64,000 nucleotides of DNA from Streptomyces rishiriensis (GTDB lineage Bacteria > Actinomycetota > Actinomycetes > Streptomycetales > Streptomycetaceae): the NCBI RefSeq assembly GCF_030815485.1, contig NZ_JAUSWV010000002.1, positions 3,286,001-3,350,000 on the forward strand, in the 5' to 3' direction. The notes under the pieces are model-generated. The model saw nothing but the letters and a program-made list of their open reading frames with translations, searched no databases and had not been told where the DNA came from. The position numbers and the translations under genes are program-made. Positions 54,181 to 63,297 of this stretch are shown here, in pieces; the first letter of the stretch is position 1; the number at the start of each line of letters is the position of its first letter.

Positions 54181-55653
54181 ATGGAGAACGCAGAGCGCGC
54201 CGCCGAAGAGCGCACCGCCACCGAAGAGGCCGCCGCGGGCGACGCGGCTCCCGCGGCCACCGGCAGGGATTCCCGGCGGCGCCGACGGCTGCTCGTCGGG
54301 GTCCTCGCGGGGTGTCTCGCGCTGGGCGGCGGGGTGCTGCTGTGCCTGCCCGACGGGGAGCCGGCGGTGCGGCGGGGGCCCGGACCGGCGCCGGGAGCGC
54401 AGGCCGGCACGGCGGTCCGTGCGGGGGTGCCGGCCGCGCTGTCGGATCTGGCGGTGCTGATCGACGAGCGGGAGAGCCGGGTGCGGGCGCATCCACGGGA
54501 CGCGCGGTCCTGGGCGGTGCTCGGCACGGCCTACGTCGAGCAGGGCCGGCGCACCGCCGACGCCGCCGCGCTGTATCCGAAGGCCGAGCGGGCGTTGCGG
54601 ACCTCGCTGAAGGTGCGTCCGAAAGCCAACGCCGAGGCTCTGGACGGTCTGGCCGCGCTGGCGAACGCGCGCCGTGACTTCCGGGCGGCCCGGTCCTTCG
54701 GCGAGGCCGCGCGCAAGCTGGCGCCGAAGCGCTGGACGACGTATCCGCAGCTCATCGACGCGTACACCGGGCTCGGCGACTACAAGAAGGCCCGCAAGGC
54801 CCTGGACTCGCTGACGGCGCTGCACTCCGGCCCGGCCGTGCGGGCCCGGGCGGCCGGCGTCTTCTGGGACCTGGGCCGGCGCGAGGACGCACAGGCCGCG
54901 CTGGCCGACGCGGCGGCCGGCGCCTCCTCCCCCGCCGAGCAGGCGGCCTGGCTGGAGCGGGCGGGGCAGCTGGCCTGGGAGCGCGGTGAGCGGGCGGACG
55001 CCCTGCGGCACTTCCAGGAGGCGGTCAGGATCGATCCCGACCAGCGGGCCGCGCAGGCCGGGCAGGGGCGGGCGCTGGCGGCTCTGGGGCGGACCTCGGA
55101 GGCGTTGAACGCGTACCAGGTGGCGCTCGCCAAGCAGCCGTCGCCCGGTTACGCGCTGGAGCTGGGCGAGCTGTACGAGTCGCTGGGGCTCACGCAGGCG
55201 GCGCGCGTCCAGTACGACCTGCTGCGGGCCCGGGTCCGGCAGGACGCGGCGGGCGGGGTGGACGGCGCGCTGGTGCTCGGCCGCTTCGAGGCGGACCACG
55301 GGGACCCGGCCTCGGCGGTACGGCGGCTGCGGGCCGAGTGGCGGCAGCAGCCGGGGATCGCGGTCGCGGACGCGCTGGGCTGGGCGCTGCACCGGGCCGG
55401 GGACGACAAGGAGGCGCTGCGGTTCGCCCTGATCGCCACCGACCGGGTGCACGGTGGCGCCGTGCACAGCGCGCCGTACATGTACCACCTGGGCATGATC
55501 GAGCGGGCGCTGGAGAGGGAGGGCCCGGCCCGGCGTCACCTCCGGGAGGCCCTGCAGATCAACCCGTACTTCTCGCCGCTGCTGGGCCCGGTGGCCCGGG
55601 CGGCGGTGGCCCGGCTGGGCGGCGAACCGGCCCCGGCCGAGCTGCCCGAGTAG
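54181..55653 (+). CDS. Membrane-anchored tetratricopeptide-repeat protein
   Basis: About 490 residues. The N-terminal tail is Ala/Glu-rich, a single membrane helix follows (LLVGVLAGCLALGGGVLLCL, about residues 37-56), and an extracytoplasmic or cytoplasmic array of TPR-like helical repeats comes next. Examples are SWAVLGTAYVEQGRRTADAAALYPKAERAL and ALRHFQEAVRIDPDQRAAQAGQGRAL. TPR arrays mediate protein contacts; partners here are unknown. ATG 54181 is used; GTG 54172 in frame is equally possible as neither has a clear ribosome site. Confidence 0.85.
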   Translation: MENAERAAEERTATEEAAAGDAAPAATGRDSRRRRRLLVGVLAGCLALGGGVLLCLPDGEPAVRRGPGPAPGAQAGTAVRAGVPAALSDLAVLIDERESRVRAHPRDARSWAVLGTAYVEQGRRTADAAALYPKAERALRTSLKVRPKANAEALDGLAALANARRDFRAARSFGEAARKLAPKRWTTYPQLIDAYTGLGDYKKARKALDSLTALHSGPAVRARAAGVFWDLGRREDAQAALADAAAGASSPAEQAAWLERAGQLAWERGERADALRHFQEAVRIDPDQRAAQAGQGRALAALGRTSEALNAYQVALAKQPSPGYALELGELYESLGLTQAARVQYDLLRARVRQDAAGGVDGALVLGRFEADHGDPASAVRRLRAEWRQQPGIAVADALGWALHRAGDDKEALRFALIATDRVHGGAVHSAPYMYHLGMIERALEREGPARRHLREALQINPYFSPLLGPVARAAVARLGGEPAPAELPE

Positions 55654-55703
55654 GGGTCACGCCGCCGCCCGCCCGATCACCGCATCGGGTCCGGCCGGCG
55701 TGC

Positions 55704-56849
55704 CTACAGGTTGCCGCGCTTCTCCTGCTCGCGCTCGATCGCCTCGAACAGGGCCTTGAAGTTGCCCTTGCCGAAGCCCATCGAGCCGTGCCGCTCGATG
55801 ATCTCGAAGAACACGGTCGGCTTGTCCTGGACCGGCTTGGTGAAGATCTGGAGCAGATAGCCGTCCTCGTCGCGGTCGGCGAGGATCTTCAGCTCGCGCA
55901 GGGTCTCGACGGGGACGCGGGTGTCGCCGACCCACTCGCCGAGGGTGTCGTAGTAGGAGTCGGGGGTGTCGAGGAACCGGACCCCGGCCGCCCGCATCGT
56001 CCGTACCGTCTGCACGATGTCGTTGGTGTTGAGCGCGATGTGCTGGACGCCGGCGCCGCCGTAGAACTCCAGGTACTCGTCGATCTGGGACTTCTTCTTG
56101 GCGATGGCGGGCTCGTTGATCGGGAACTTGACCTTGAGCGTGCCGTCCGCGACGACCTTCGACATCAGGGCGCTGTACTCGGTGGCGATGTCGTCGCCCA
56201 CGAACTCCTTCATGTTCGTGAAGCCCATGACCTGGTTGTAGAAGCCGACCCATTCGTTCATCCGGCCGAGTTCGACGTTGCCGACGCAGTGGTCGATCGC
56301 CTGGAAGGTGCGGTGGGCGGGCGGCTCGACGATCGGCTCGGCGACGGCGAAGCCGGGGAGGTAGGGGCCGTCGTAGCCGGAACGGTCGACGAGGGTGTGG
56401 CGGGTCTCGCCGTAGGTGGCGATCGCGGCGAGGACGACGGTGCCGTGCTCGTCCTTCAGCTCGTACGGCTCGGCGACCGAGCGGGCGCCGTGTTCGATCG
56501 CGTAGGCGTACGCGGCCCGCGCGTCGGGGACCTCGATGGCGAGGTCGACGACGCCGTCGCCGTGCTCGGCCACATGCCGCTCGAGGAAGTGGCCCCAGGT
56601 GGTGGCGGCCTTGATGACGGAGGTCAGGACGAACCGGGCCGAGCCGTTGGTGAGCACGTACGAGGCGGTCTCGCGGCTGCCCGTCTCCGGTCCGGAGTAG
56701 GCGACCAGCTTCATGCCGAAGGCGGTGGAGTAGTAGTGCGCCGCCTGCTTGGCGTTGCCCACGGCGAAGACGACCGCGTCCATTCCCTTGACCGGGAAGG
56801 GGTCGGCCTGCCGGGCGGTGTCGGGAGTGTGGTGTGTGGTCTGCGTCAT
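55704..56849 (-). CDS. hppD: 4-hydroxyphenylpyruvate dioxygenase
   Basis: A 381-residue non-haem iron dioxygenase converting 4-hydroxyphenylpyruvate to homogentisate in tyrosine breakdown. Two glyoxalase-like halves are visible. The iron ligands fit the His in AIDHCVGNVELGRM, the His in GGAGVQHIALNTNDI, and the Glu in FFEIIERHGSMGFGKGNFKALFEAIE. The family's C-terminal FGKGNFKALFE closes the active site. ATG 56849 lacks a strong ribosome site. It is divergent from an AsnC-type regulator, and a GCAA-N4-TTGC palindrome lies between. Confidence 0.96.
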   Translation of the reverse strand: MTQTTHHTPDTARQADPFPVKGMDAVVFAVGNAKQAAHYYSTAFGMKLVAYSGPETGSRETASYVLTNGSARFVLTSVIKAATTWGHFLERHVAEHGDGVVDLAIEVPDARAAYAYAIEHGARSVAEPYELKDEHGTVVLAAIATYGETRHTLVDRSGYDGPYLPGFAVAEPIVEPPAHRTFQAIDHCVGNVELGRMNEWVGFYNQVMGFTNMKEFVGDDIATEYSALMSKVVADGTLKVKFPINEPAIAKKKSQIDEYLEFYGGAGVQHIALNTNDIVQTVRTMRAAGVRFLDTPDSYYDTLGEWVGDTRVPVETLRELKILADRDEDGYLLQIFTKPVQDKPTVFFEIIERHGSMGFGKGNFKALFEAIEREQEKRGNL

Positions 56850-56880
56850 AGCCGAAGCCTCGCGCCGGGCAGCAAGGTGC

Positions 56881-56892
56881 GCAATAGTTTGC
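56881..56892. promoter_or_regulatory. GCAA-N4-TTGC palindrome, candidate AsnC/Lrp operator
   Basis: GCAATAGTTTGC at 56881-56892 is a perfect 4-base inverted repeat. Related GCAA words flank it at 56872 and 56904. It lies in the 126-base region between hppD and its divergent Lrp/AsnC-type regulator and overlaps the likely hppD promoter. Confidence 0.5.
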
Positions 56893-56975
56893 TCCATCGC
56901 TGGGCAATGTGTTCAGCGGTACGGCGGTATCGACCGGCTTTCTGTACAGGGTGACCATCGCGGAGGCGGACGGGT

Positions 56976-57458
56976 ATGGCGATCGACCGACTGGACGGCC
57001 GGATCATCGTGCTGCTGGCCCGGGAACCGCGTCTGGGGGTACTGGAGATGTCCCGGCGGCTGGGGGTGGCCCGGGGGACGGTGCAGGCGCGGCTCGACCG
57101 GCTTCAGTCGAATGGAGTCATCCGGGGATTCGGGCCCGAGGTCGATCCGGCGGCGCTCGGTTACCCGGTCACGGCGTTCGCCACGCTCCAGATCCGGCAG
57201 GGGCAAGGGGCCGACGTGCGGGCGCACTTGGGGTCCGTGCCGGAGGTGCTGGAGCTGCACACCACCACCGGCGGCGGGGACATGCTGTGCCGGCTGGTGG
57301 CCCGTTCCAACGCCGACCTCCAGCGGGTGATCGACCTGGTCGTCGGTTTTGATGGCATCGTCCGGGCCTCCACCGCGATCGTGATGGAGAACCCCGTTCC
57401 GCTGCGGATCATCCCGCTGGTGGAGCAGGCGGCCGAGGACGACCGGGCAAGGCCCTGA
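56976..57458 (+). CDS. Lrp/AsnC-family transcriptional regulator
   Basis: This 160-residue regulator has an N-terminal helix-turn-helix (VLEMSRRLGVARGTVQARLDRLQSNGVI, about residues 22-49). The C-terminal RAM ligand-binding domain includes VTAFATLQIRQG and VLELHTTTGGGDMLCRLVA. Lrp/AsnC proteins bind amino acids or related effectors and form octamers. Its divergence from hppD, which belongs to tyrosine catabolism, points to control of hppD, possibly in response to tyrosine or 4-hydroxyphenylpyruvate. Confidence 0.94.
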   Translation: MAIDRLDGRIIVLLAREPRLGVLEMSRRLGVARGTVQARLDRLQSNGVIRGFGPEVDPAALGYPVTAFATLQIRQGQGADVRAHLGSVPEVLELHTTTGGGDMLCRLVARSNADLQRVIDLVVGFDGIVRASTAIVMENPVPLRIIPLVEQAAEDDRARP

Positions 57459-57515
57459 CCCAGCGGGCCCGACCCGGAGCTGGTCGGGATCCGGTCGACG
57501 GGGCGGTGAGGGCGT

Positions 57516-58163
57516 GTGAACTTCTGGGAGTACGTGCAGAGCCGTCACCAGCAGCTGCTCACCGACGCCTACCAGCACGCCAGCGTCGTCTTCCAGTGCA
57601 TGGTCGCGGCGACCCTGCTGGGCGTCGTGATCGGGGTCGTCACCTACCGCAGCGGCTGGGCGGGCAACCTCGCCACCCTCGGCACCTCCGCGGTCCTCAC
57701 CGTCCCGTCGCTGGCGATGATCGGTCTGCTGATCCCGCTCGTGGGGCTCGGCGTACCGCCGACGGTGGTCGCGCTGACCCTGTACGGACTGCTGCCGGTG
57801 GTGCGCAACGCCATCGTGGGGCTGCGCGGCGTCGATCCCACGCTCGTGGACGCGGCCCGGGGCATCGGGATGTCCGCGACGATGCGGCTGGTGCGGGTCG
57901 AGCTCCCGCTGGCCTGGCCGCCGATCCTGACCGGGATCCGGGTCTCGACCCAGATGCTGATGGGCATCGCCGCCATCGCCGCGTACGCCTCCGGGCCCGG
58001 CCTGGGCAACGAGATCTTCCGGGGCATCGCCTCGCTCGGCAGCAGGAACGCGCTCAACCAGGTCCTGGCGGGCACGCTCGGGATCATCGTCCTGGCCCTG
58101 CTGTTCGACGCCGCGTACGTCCTCATCGGACGGCTGACGATTCCCAGGGGGATCCGTGTCTGA
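57516..58163 (+). CDS. OpuC-like compatible-solute ABC permease 1
   Basis: A 215-residue permease with about five to six helices and the EAA-like loop DPTLVDAARGIGMSATMRLVRVELPLAWP that docks on the ATPase. The RVSTQMLMGIAAIAAYASGPGLG region matches glycine betaine/carnitine/choline permeases (OpuCB/ProW type). GTG 57516. It overlaps the ATPase gene by 8 bases. First gene of a four-gene importer operon. Confidence 0.93.
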   Translation: MNFWEYVQSRHQQLLTDAYQHASVVFQCMVAATLLGVVIGVVTYRSGWAGNLATLGTSAVLTVPSLAMIGLLIPLVGLGVPPTVVALTLYGLLPVVRNAIVGLRGVDPTLVDAARGIGMSATMRLVRVELPLAWPPILTGIRVSTQMLMGIAAIAAYASGPGLGNEIFRGIASLGSRNALNQVLAGTLGIIVLALLFDAAYVLIGRLTIPRGIRV

Positions 58164-59406
58164 GACCGAGTCGGGGGATGCCGCCCACGGGGCGACGATC
58201 GAGCTGGTGAACCTCACCAAACGCTATCCGGGCAACCCCCACCCCGCCGTCGACAACGTCACCATGGAGATCAAGGCGGGCGAGACCGTCGTCTTCGTCG
58301 GCCCGTCCGGCTGCGGGAAGTCGACCACGCTGAAGATGATCAACCGGCTGATCGAGCCGAGCGGCGGCCGGATCCGGATCGACGGCGAGGACGTCACCGA
58401 CATCGACCCGGTGAAGCTGCGCCGCAAGGTCGGGTACGCGATCCAGTCGTCCGGTCTCTTCCCGCACATGACGGTCGCGCAGAACATCGCTCTCGTGCCG
58501 AGGATGATCGGCTGGACGAAGGGGCGGATCCGGGACCGGGTGGAGGAGATGCTCGACCTGGTCGGGCTGGACCCCGGCGAGTTCCACGGCCGTTATCCGC
58601 GCCAGCTGTCCGGCGGGCAGCAGCAACGGGTGGGCGTGGCGCGGGCGTTGGCGGCGGATCCGCCCGTTCTGCTGATGGACGAGCCGTTCGGCGCGGTCGA
58701 CCCGATCACCCGCGACCACCTCCAGGACGAGCTGATCCGGCTCCAGCACGAGCTGCACAAGACGATCGTGTTCGTCACCCACGACTTCGACGAGGCGATC
58801 AAGCTGGGCGACCGGATCGCGGTGCTGCGCGAACGCTCGCACATCGCCCAGTTCGACACCCCGGAGGCCATCCTCACCAACCCGGCGGACGATTTCGTGT
58901 CCGGGTTCGTGGGGGCGGGGGCGGCGCTGAAGCGGCTCAACCTGAGCCGGGTGCGGGACGTGGAGATCACCGACTACCCGACGGTGACCGTCGACGACCC
59001 GCTCCAGACCATCTTCAACAAGCTCCGCTCCAGCGGTACCAACGAGATCCTGCTGCTCGACCAGCGCAGACGGCCCTACAAGTGGCTGCGCCGCGGCGAC
59101 CTGATGCGGGCCAGGGGCTCGCTGGCGCGGGCCGGAACCCTGGTCAGCGACACGGTGACCCGGGACGCCACCCTGCGCGACGCGCTGGAGGCGGTGCTCA
59201 CGGACAACACCGGGCGGGTCGCGGTCACCGGACGGCGGGGCGAGTACACCGGGGTCGTCGACATGGAGACGCTGCTGAACTCCGTGCACGAGCTGCTGGA
59301 GGCCGACCGGCTGGAGGCGCTGGAGGCGCAGCACGAACTGGAGGAGGCCCGCGCCGCGCAGACGCACGCGGAACAGGAGGGCCCGGCCGGGGAGGTGAAG
59401 GCGTGA
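58156..59406 (+). CDS. OpuC-like ATP-binding subunit with CBS domains
   Basis: A 416-residue ABC ATPase. Walker A is GPSGCGKST at residues 49-57, the signature LSGGQQQRVGVARAL, and Walker B LLMDEPFGAVD. The C-terminal ~150 residues form tandem CBS-like domains (VTVDDPLQTIFNKLRSSGTNEILLLD), which in OpuA sense ionic strength. A charged helical tail ends the protein. It overlaps both flanking permease genes (8 bases upstream, GTGA downstream), so the subunits are translationally coupled. Confidence 0.95.
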   Translation: MSETESGDAAHGATIELVNLTKRYPGNPHPAVDNVTMEIKAGETVVFVGPSGCGKSTTLKMINRLIEPSGGRIRIDGEDVTDIDPVKLRRKVGYAIQSSGLFPHMTVAQNIALVPRMIGWTKGRIRDRVEEMLDLVGLDPGEFHGRYPRQLSGGQQQRVGVARALAADPPVLLMDEPFGAVDPITRDHLQDELIRLQHELHKTIVFVTHDFDEAIKLGDRIAVLRERSHIAQFDTPEAILTNPADDFVSGFVGAGAALKRLNLSRVRDVEITDYPTVTVDDPLQTIFNKLRSSGTNEILLLDQRRRPYKWLRRGDLMRARGSLARAGTLVSDTVTRDATLRDALEAVLTDNTGRVAVTGRRGEYTGVVDMETLLNSVHELLEADRLEALEAQHELEEARAAQTHAEQEGPAGEVKA

Positions 59407-60254
59407 GCGCTCTCCGCCTGGACGAGAGCCGCGGCCCGGACGGGACCCGCGGGCCGCACGACGAGGCCGATGACGAGCGGCAGGAGACCCGGACCCCGAC
59501 CCCGGCGCCGCCCCGCCGCCGGCTCACCTGGCAGAAGCTGACCTTCCTGCCCGCCTTCCTCGTCGCCCTGCTGCTCGCGACCTGGCTGTGGTTCCAGCAG
59601 GCGGACCTGGACCCGATCTCCGAGAACGCGCTGTCGAACGGGCAGGTGTCGAAGGCGCTGTGGCAGCAGGTGAAGCTCACGGTGATCTCCACCTTCTTCG
59701 TGCTGATCATCGCCATCCCGCTCGGCGTCCTGCTGACCCGGGGTTCGCTGCGCAGAGCCACGCCGTTCGCGATGGCCGTCGCCAACATGGGTCAGGCGAC
59801 ACCCGCGATCGGTCTGCTCGCCCTGCTGGTGATCTGGCTGGGCACGGGCACGAGAGCCGCCCTGATCGGCATCATCGCCTACGCGATCCTGCCGGTCCTC
59901 GCCAACACCGTCGCGGGCCTGAAGTCGAACGACCCGACGCTGCTGGAGGCGGCACGCGGCATCGGAATGTCCGCACTGGGCGTGCTGCGCAAGGTCGAGC
60001 TGCCGCTGGCCGTCCCGCTGATCCTGGCCGGCGTGCGGACGGCCCTCGTCCTCAACGTCGGCACGGCGACCCTGGCGACCTTCGGCGGGGGCGGCGGCCT
60101 GGGCGTGCTGATCACCACCGGCATCACCAACCAGCGCATGCCGGTGCTGGTGCTGGGATCGGTCCTCACCGTCTCGCTCGCACTGCTCGTGGACTGGCTG
60201 GCCTCGCTGGCGGAAGTGCTGCTGCGGCCGCGAGGGTTGGAGGTGGACTCGTGA
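59403..60254 (+). CDS. OpuC-like compatible-solute ABC permease 2
   Basis: A 283-residue permease. A ~45-residue charged N-terminal extension precedes the first helix (LPAFLVALLLATWLWF). The coupling loop NDPTLLEAARGIGMSALGVLRKVELPLAVP matches its partner permease, and RTALVLNVGTATLATFGGGGGLG is typical of ProW/OpuCD. GTG 59403 overlaps the ATPase stop (GTGA). It also overlaps the next start. The two permeases should form a heterodimer. Confidence 0.94.
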   Translation: MSALRLDESRGPDGTRGPHDEADDERQETRTPTPAPPRRRLTWQKLTFLPAFLVALLLATWLWFQQADLDPISENALSNGQVSKALWQQVKLTVISTFFVLIIAIPLGVLLTRGSLRRATPFAMAVANMGQATPAIGLLALLVIWLGTGTRAALIGIIAYAILPVLANTVAGLKSNDPTLLEAARGIGMSALGVLRKVELPLAVPLILAGVRTALVLNVGTATLATFGGGGGLGVLITTGITNQRMPVLVLGSVLTVSLALLVDWLASLAEVLLRPRGLEVDS

Positions 60255-61222
60255 AGCGCTTGCGCCAGGTGACCGCCGGCGTCCTGGCCGCGCTGACCGG
60301 CTGCGCGCTGGCCGGGTGCGGACTCACCAGCGGCTCCCCCATGGTCGACGACGTCTCGCCCGGCTCGATCGGACAGGGTGAGCCGCTCAAGGGCGCGGAC
60401 CTCACGGTGACGTCGAAGTCGTTCACCGAGAACCTCATCCTCGGCGCGATGATGGGCATCGCCTTCCAGGCGGCCGGCGCGGACGTCCTGGACCGCACCG
60501 GAATCCAGGGCTCCATCGGCTCGCGCGAGGCGGTCAGGAACGGCGACGCCGACGCCATGTACGAGTACACGGGCACCGCCTGGATCACCTACCAGGGCAA
60601 CAGCGAGCCGATCACCGACCCGCGGCGGCAGTGGCAGGCCGTGCACGACGCCGACCTGAGGAACGGCGTGACCTGGCTGCCTCCTTCGCGGCTGAACAAC
60701 ACCTACGCGCTGGCCATGAACCAGGCCAACTTCAAGAAGTACGGCACCAGGACGCTGTCACAGGTGGCCGCGCTGTCCACGTCCGACCCGCAGGCCGTGA
60801 CGCTCTGCGTGGAGAGCGAGTTCGCCAACCGGGCCGACGGACTGCCGGGCATGGAGAAGGCGTACGGGATGTCCGTGCAGGCGTCGCGGATCACCCAGAT
60901 GGACACCGGGATCATCTACACCCAGATCCAGAAGGGGGCCTGCGCCTACGGGGAGGTGTTCACCACCGACGGGCGCGTCAAGTCCATGAACCTGGTGGTG
61001 ATGGCCGACGACAAGAAGTTCTTCCCCAACTACAACGCGGCCCCCGTGATCAATTCCAGGACGCTGAAGAAGTGGCCGGCCATCGCGAAGGTCATCGACC
61101 CGGTCACGAAGAAGCTGGACAACACGGTGGCCCAGGACCTGAACGCCAAGGTGGACGTCGACGGGGAGGATCCCCACCAGGTGGCGCTGGACTGGATGAA
61201 GGCGGAGGGGTTCGTGAAGTAG
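60251..61222 (+). CDS. OpuC-like substrate-binding lipoprotein
   Basis: A 323-residue lipoprotein with lipobox LAGC around Cys23 and an OpuAC/OsmF-type binding domain: DLTVTSKSFTENLILGAMMGIAF, then YEYTGTAWITY, and YAMNQANFKKYG-like ALAMNQANFKKYG. These fit glycine betaine, carnitine or choline binding. GTG 60251 overlaps the permease stop. Last gene of the operon, completing a full importer for osmoprotection or choline supply. Confidence 0.94.
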   Translation: MKRLRQVTAGVLAALTGCALAGCGLTSGSPMVDDVSPGSIGQGEPLKGADLTVTSKSFTENLILGAMMGIAFQAAGADVLDRTGIQGSIGSREAVRNGDADAMYEYTGTAWITYQGNSEPITDPRRQWQAVHDADLRNGVTWLPPSRLNNTYALAMNQANFKKYGTRTLSQVAALSTSDPQAVTLCVESEFANRADGLPGMEKAYGMSVQASRITQMDTGIIYTQIQKGACAYGEVFTTDGRVKSMNLVVMADDKKFFPNYNAAPVINSRTLKKWPAIAKVIDPVTKKLDNTVAQDLNAKVDVDGEDPHQVALDWMKAEGFVK

Positions 61223-61252
61223 GCGATCCGCCCGCAGGACGTGCGAACCGGG

Positions 61253-61306
61253 CCCGTCCCGTCCGGTAACCGTGCAGCGCCCGTCCCGTCCGGGCGCCGT
61301 GCAGCG
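61253..61306. repeat. Tandem duplication of a 27-bp unit
   Basis: Two adjacent 27-base units (61253-61279 and 61280-61306) begin CCCGTCCCGTCCGG and end CGTGCAGCG, differing at three bases in the middle. They lie in the gap between the solute-binding gene and the convergent Lon-like gene. A further GGTCGC triplicate is at about 61368-61385. Confidence 0.75.
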
Positions 61307-61385
61307 CCCCCGCGCCCTCATGGGAGTCGGTCCGCGGCTCGGCGCCCACACCCGGGCCGGCGCCCGCGGTCGCGGTCGCGGTCGC

Positions 61386-62177
61386 CTAGCAGCTCGGGAC
61401 CGAGCCCTTTCCCTTCGCCAGGGCGGTCAGCGCGTTCACGGTGCCCTTCAGGGTGGTGACCGGGATCAGCCGGAGTCCCTTCGGCAGCTCGGCCTCGGCG
61501 TCGGCGCACTCGGCCTTGGGCACCAGGAACACGGTCGCCCCGTCCCGCCGGGCGGCCTGCGTCTTCAGTGCCACGCCGCCGACCGCGCCGACCGTGCCGT
61601 CGGCCTCGATGGTCCCGGTACCGGCGATCGTGCGCCCGCCGGTGAGGTCGCCGCCGCTGCCGTCGCCGTCGAGCTTGTCGACGATGCCGAGCGAGAACAG
61701 CAGCCCGGCGCTGGGGCCCCCCACGTCGGACAGCCTCAGCGTGACCTCGATGCCGTCGTCGCCGCGGTCGAGGTACCTCAGCGCGGCCTCGGTCGCGGCG
61801 TCCTGGGACTGCTCCATCTGCTCGGTGTTGTGCCGCTCGATCTCCTTGGTGCTCTCCCCGCTGGGGTAGACGGAGTCGCGCGGCATGATCGCCTGGTCGG
61901 CGCGGAACCAGCCGTCGATCAGGTCGGAGAGCCTGATGTCCGTATCGGGGTTGGTCGCCTCGATCGTCGTCATCCGCAGCTGCCCGCTCGTGCTCCGGGT
62001 GGGCGCGCCGGTGATCGTGATGACCGGGGTGCCCTTGTTCTCGCCGAGGACGTTCGCCGTCATGCCCGGCTGCGCCACCGAGAACGGCAGCGGCGCGAAC
62101 GCGGCCGTCGCGAGCAGCGCCACGAGCGGCAGAGCGCAGACGGTGAGGGCCTTGGGGCGTGAGAGGCGTGAGAGCAC
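61386..62177 (-). CDS. Membrane-anchored Lon-like (S16) serine protease, YlbL-type
   Basis: A 263-residue protein. An N-terminal membrane anchor is KALTVCALPLVALLATAAFAPL. A middle region fits a degenerate PDZ position, and a Lon-type catalytic domain follows: nucleophile Ser156 in DVGGPSAGLLFSLG and Lys205 in GGVALKTQAA, the S16 Ser-Lys dyad. There is no ATPase domain. YlbL-type proteases act on membrane or extracytoplasmic proteins. GTG 62177 was chosen; normal length for the family is about 330, so this version is short and may lack a full PDZ. Confidence 0.88.
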   Translation of the reverse strand: MLSRLSRPKALTVCALPLVALLATAAFAPLPFSVAQPGMTANVLGENKGTPVITITGAPTRSTSGQLRMTTIEATNPDTDIRLSDLIDGWFRADQAIMPRDSVYPSGESTKEIERHNTEQMEQSQDAATEAALRYLDRGDDGIEVTLRLSDVGGPSAGLLFSLGIVDKLDGDGSGGDLTGGRTIAGTGTIEADGTVGAVGGVALKTQAARRDGATVFLVPKAECADAEAELPKGLRLIPVTTLKGTVNALTALAKGKGSVPSC

Positions 62178-62317
62178 GAGGTCAATCTAACGTGACGACG
62201 AGTTCCCGCTCGCGGCTGGATGCGGCGGGATGTCCTCCGGTCGAGCGCGGGGCCCCGGCTCGTCCCCTCACCGTCCGCACCTCGTCCGCACCTCGCCGCT
62301 CCGGGGCCCTGGCGGTG

Positions 62318-62968
62318 TCAGCGCAGGGCCTCCGCCACCTCCCGCGCCGCGTCCACGACCCGGGGCCCCACCCGCTCCGGCACCGCGTCGGCCAGCATCA
62401 CCACGCCCACGCTGCCTTCGACGCCGGTCACGCCCAGCAGCGGGGCCGCGGCACCGCTCGCGCCGGCCTCCAGCTCGCCGTGCGTCAGCGTGTAGCCGGG
62501 TTCGTCCGCCGGACGCGTCGACTTCTGCCGGGCGAAGAGGATGGCCCGGCCGGCGGCTCCCCGGTCCAGCGGATGCCGGAATCCGGCCCGGTAGGCCACG
62601 TGGTAGTCCGTCCAGGTCGGCTCGACGACGGCGACGGCGAGCGCCTCCGTCCCGTCCACCAGGGTCAGATGCGCGGTCGCCCCTATGTCCTCGGCCAGCG
62701 ACCGCAGCGCGGGCAACGCGGCCTCCCGCACCAGCGGATGCACCTGGCGGCCGAGCCGCAGCACCCCGAGGCCGACCCTGGCTCGCCCGCCCAGGTCACG
62801 CCGTACGAGTGCGTGCTGCTCCAGTGTGGCGAGCAACCGGTACACAACGGTCCGGTTGACGCCCAGCTTGTTGGAAAGTTCGGTGACGGTCAGCCCGTGG
62901 TCGGTATCGGCCAGCAACTTGAGGACCTTCAGTCCTCGATCGAGCGTCTGGGAGGTCTCCGCGGTCAC
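62318..62968 (-). CDS. IclR-family transcriptional regulator
   Basis: This 216-residue regulator has a winged helix-turn-helix (LTVTELSNKLGVNRTVVYRLLATLEQHALV, about residues 26-55). The IclR ligand domain follows, including TAHLTLVDGTEALAVAVVEP and HPLDRGAAGRAIL. It is somewhat shorter than the usual ~250 residues. AGGAG lies 8 bases upstream of GTG 62968, so I prefer that start over GTG 62977. Target genes are not evident. Confidence 0.92.
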   Translation of the reverse strand: MTAETSQTLDRGLKVLKLLADTDHGLTVTELSNKLGVNRTVVYRLLATLEQHALVRRDLGGRARVGLGVLRLGRQVHPLVREAALPALRSLAEDIGATAHLTLVDGTEALAVAVVEPTWTDYHVAYRAGFRHPLDRGAAGRAILFARQKSTRPADEPGYTLTHGELEAGASGAAAPLLGVTGVEGSVGVVMLADAVPERVGPRVVDAAREVAEALR

Positions 62969-63297
62969 GACGCCCACTCCTTAAGTGGTGAGGCCGGCAA
63001 CCTCCGTCGCGGCGGATGCGTCACCGAGTCCCGTCAGTGACGCGCGTCAGAGGCCGCCGATCGACAGATGGGCCCGGCGTGTCCGGGCCCAGTCGCTTCA
63101 CGGCTGCGCTCCGCGGCGGCGCTGCCACGGGGCGTGTGCGTAGCGGGACAGTAGCGAAGCAGGTTCGCTGAGCGGAAGGCTCCGTCCAGAATCCGGTCAG
63201 TGGCCGGTATGGACTACTTGCATTTATCCCGATACGTACGGAGCGTGACATCGTGGCTCGCGCCCCCGCCGGGCACGGCGGGGGCGACCGGGCGCCG
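62969..63297. other. Intergenic region upstream of IclR gene
   Basis: 329 bases between the IclR start and the helicase stop. Apart from the helicase terminator (63261-63286) there is a short AT-rich patch at 63215-63240 (TACTTGCATTTATCCCGATA) that could hold a promoter. No gene is seen. Confidence 0.4.
63261..63286 (-). terminator. Perfect 11-bp hairpin after helicase gene
   Basis: CGCCCCCGCCG (63261-63271) pairs perfectly with CGGCGGGGGCG (63276-63286) around loop GGCA, 12 bases beyond the helicase stop on the minus strand. Confidence 0.85.

Noticed and set aside
52555..55539. 994-codon minus-strand frame spanning the oxidase and TPR genes
   Set aside because: Crosses two convincing genes and encodes Arg/Pro/Gly-rich sequence with no family features.
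55704..57458. hppD as part of an aromatic biosynthetic cluster
   Set aside because: Neighbours are housekeeping or transport genes and no biosynthetic enzymes are adjacent; primary tyrosine catabolism is the simpler reading.
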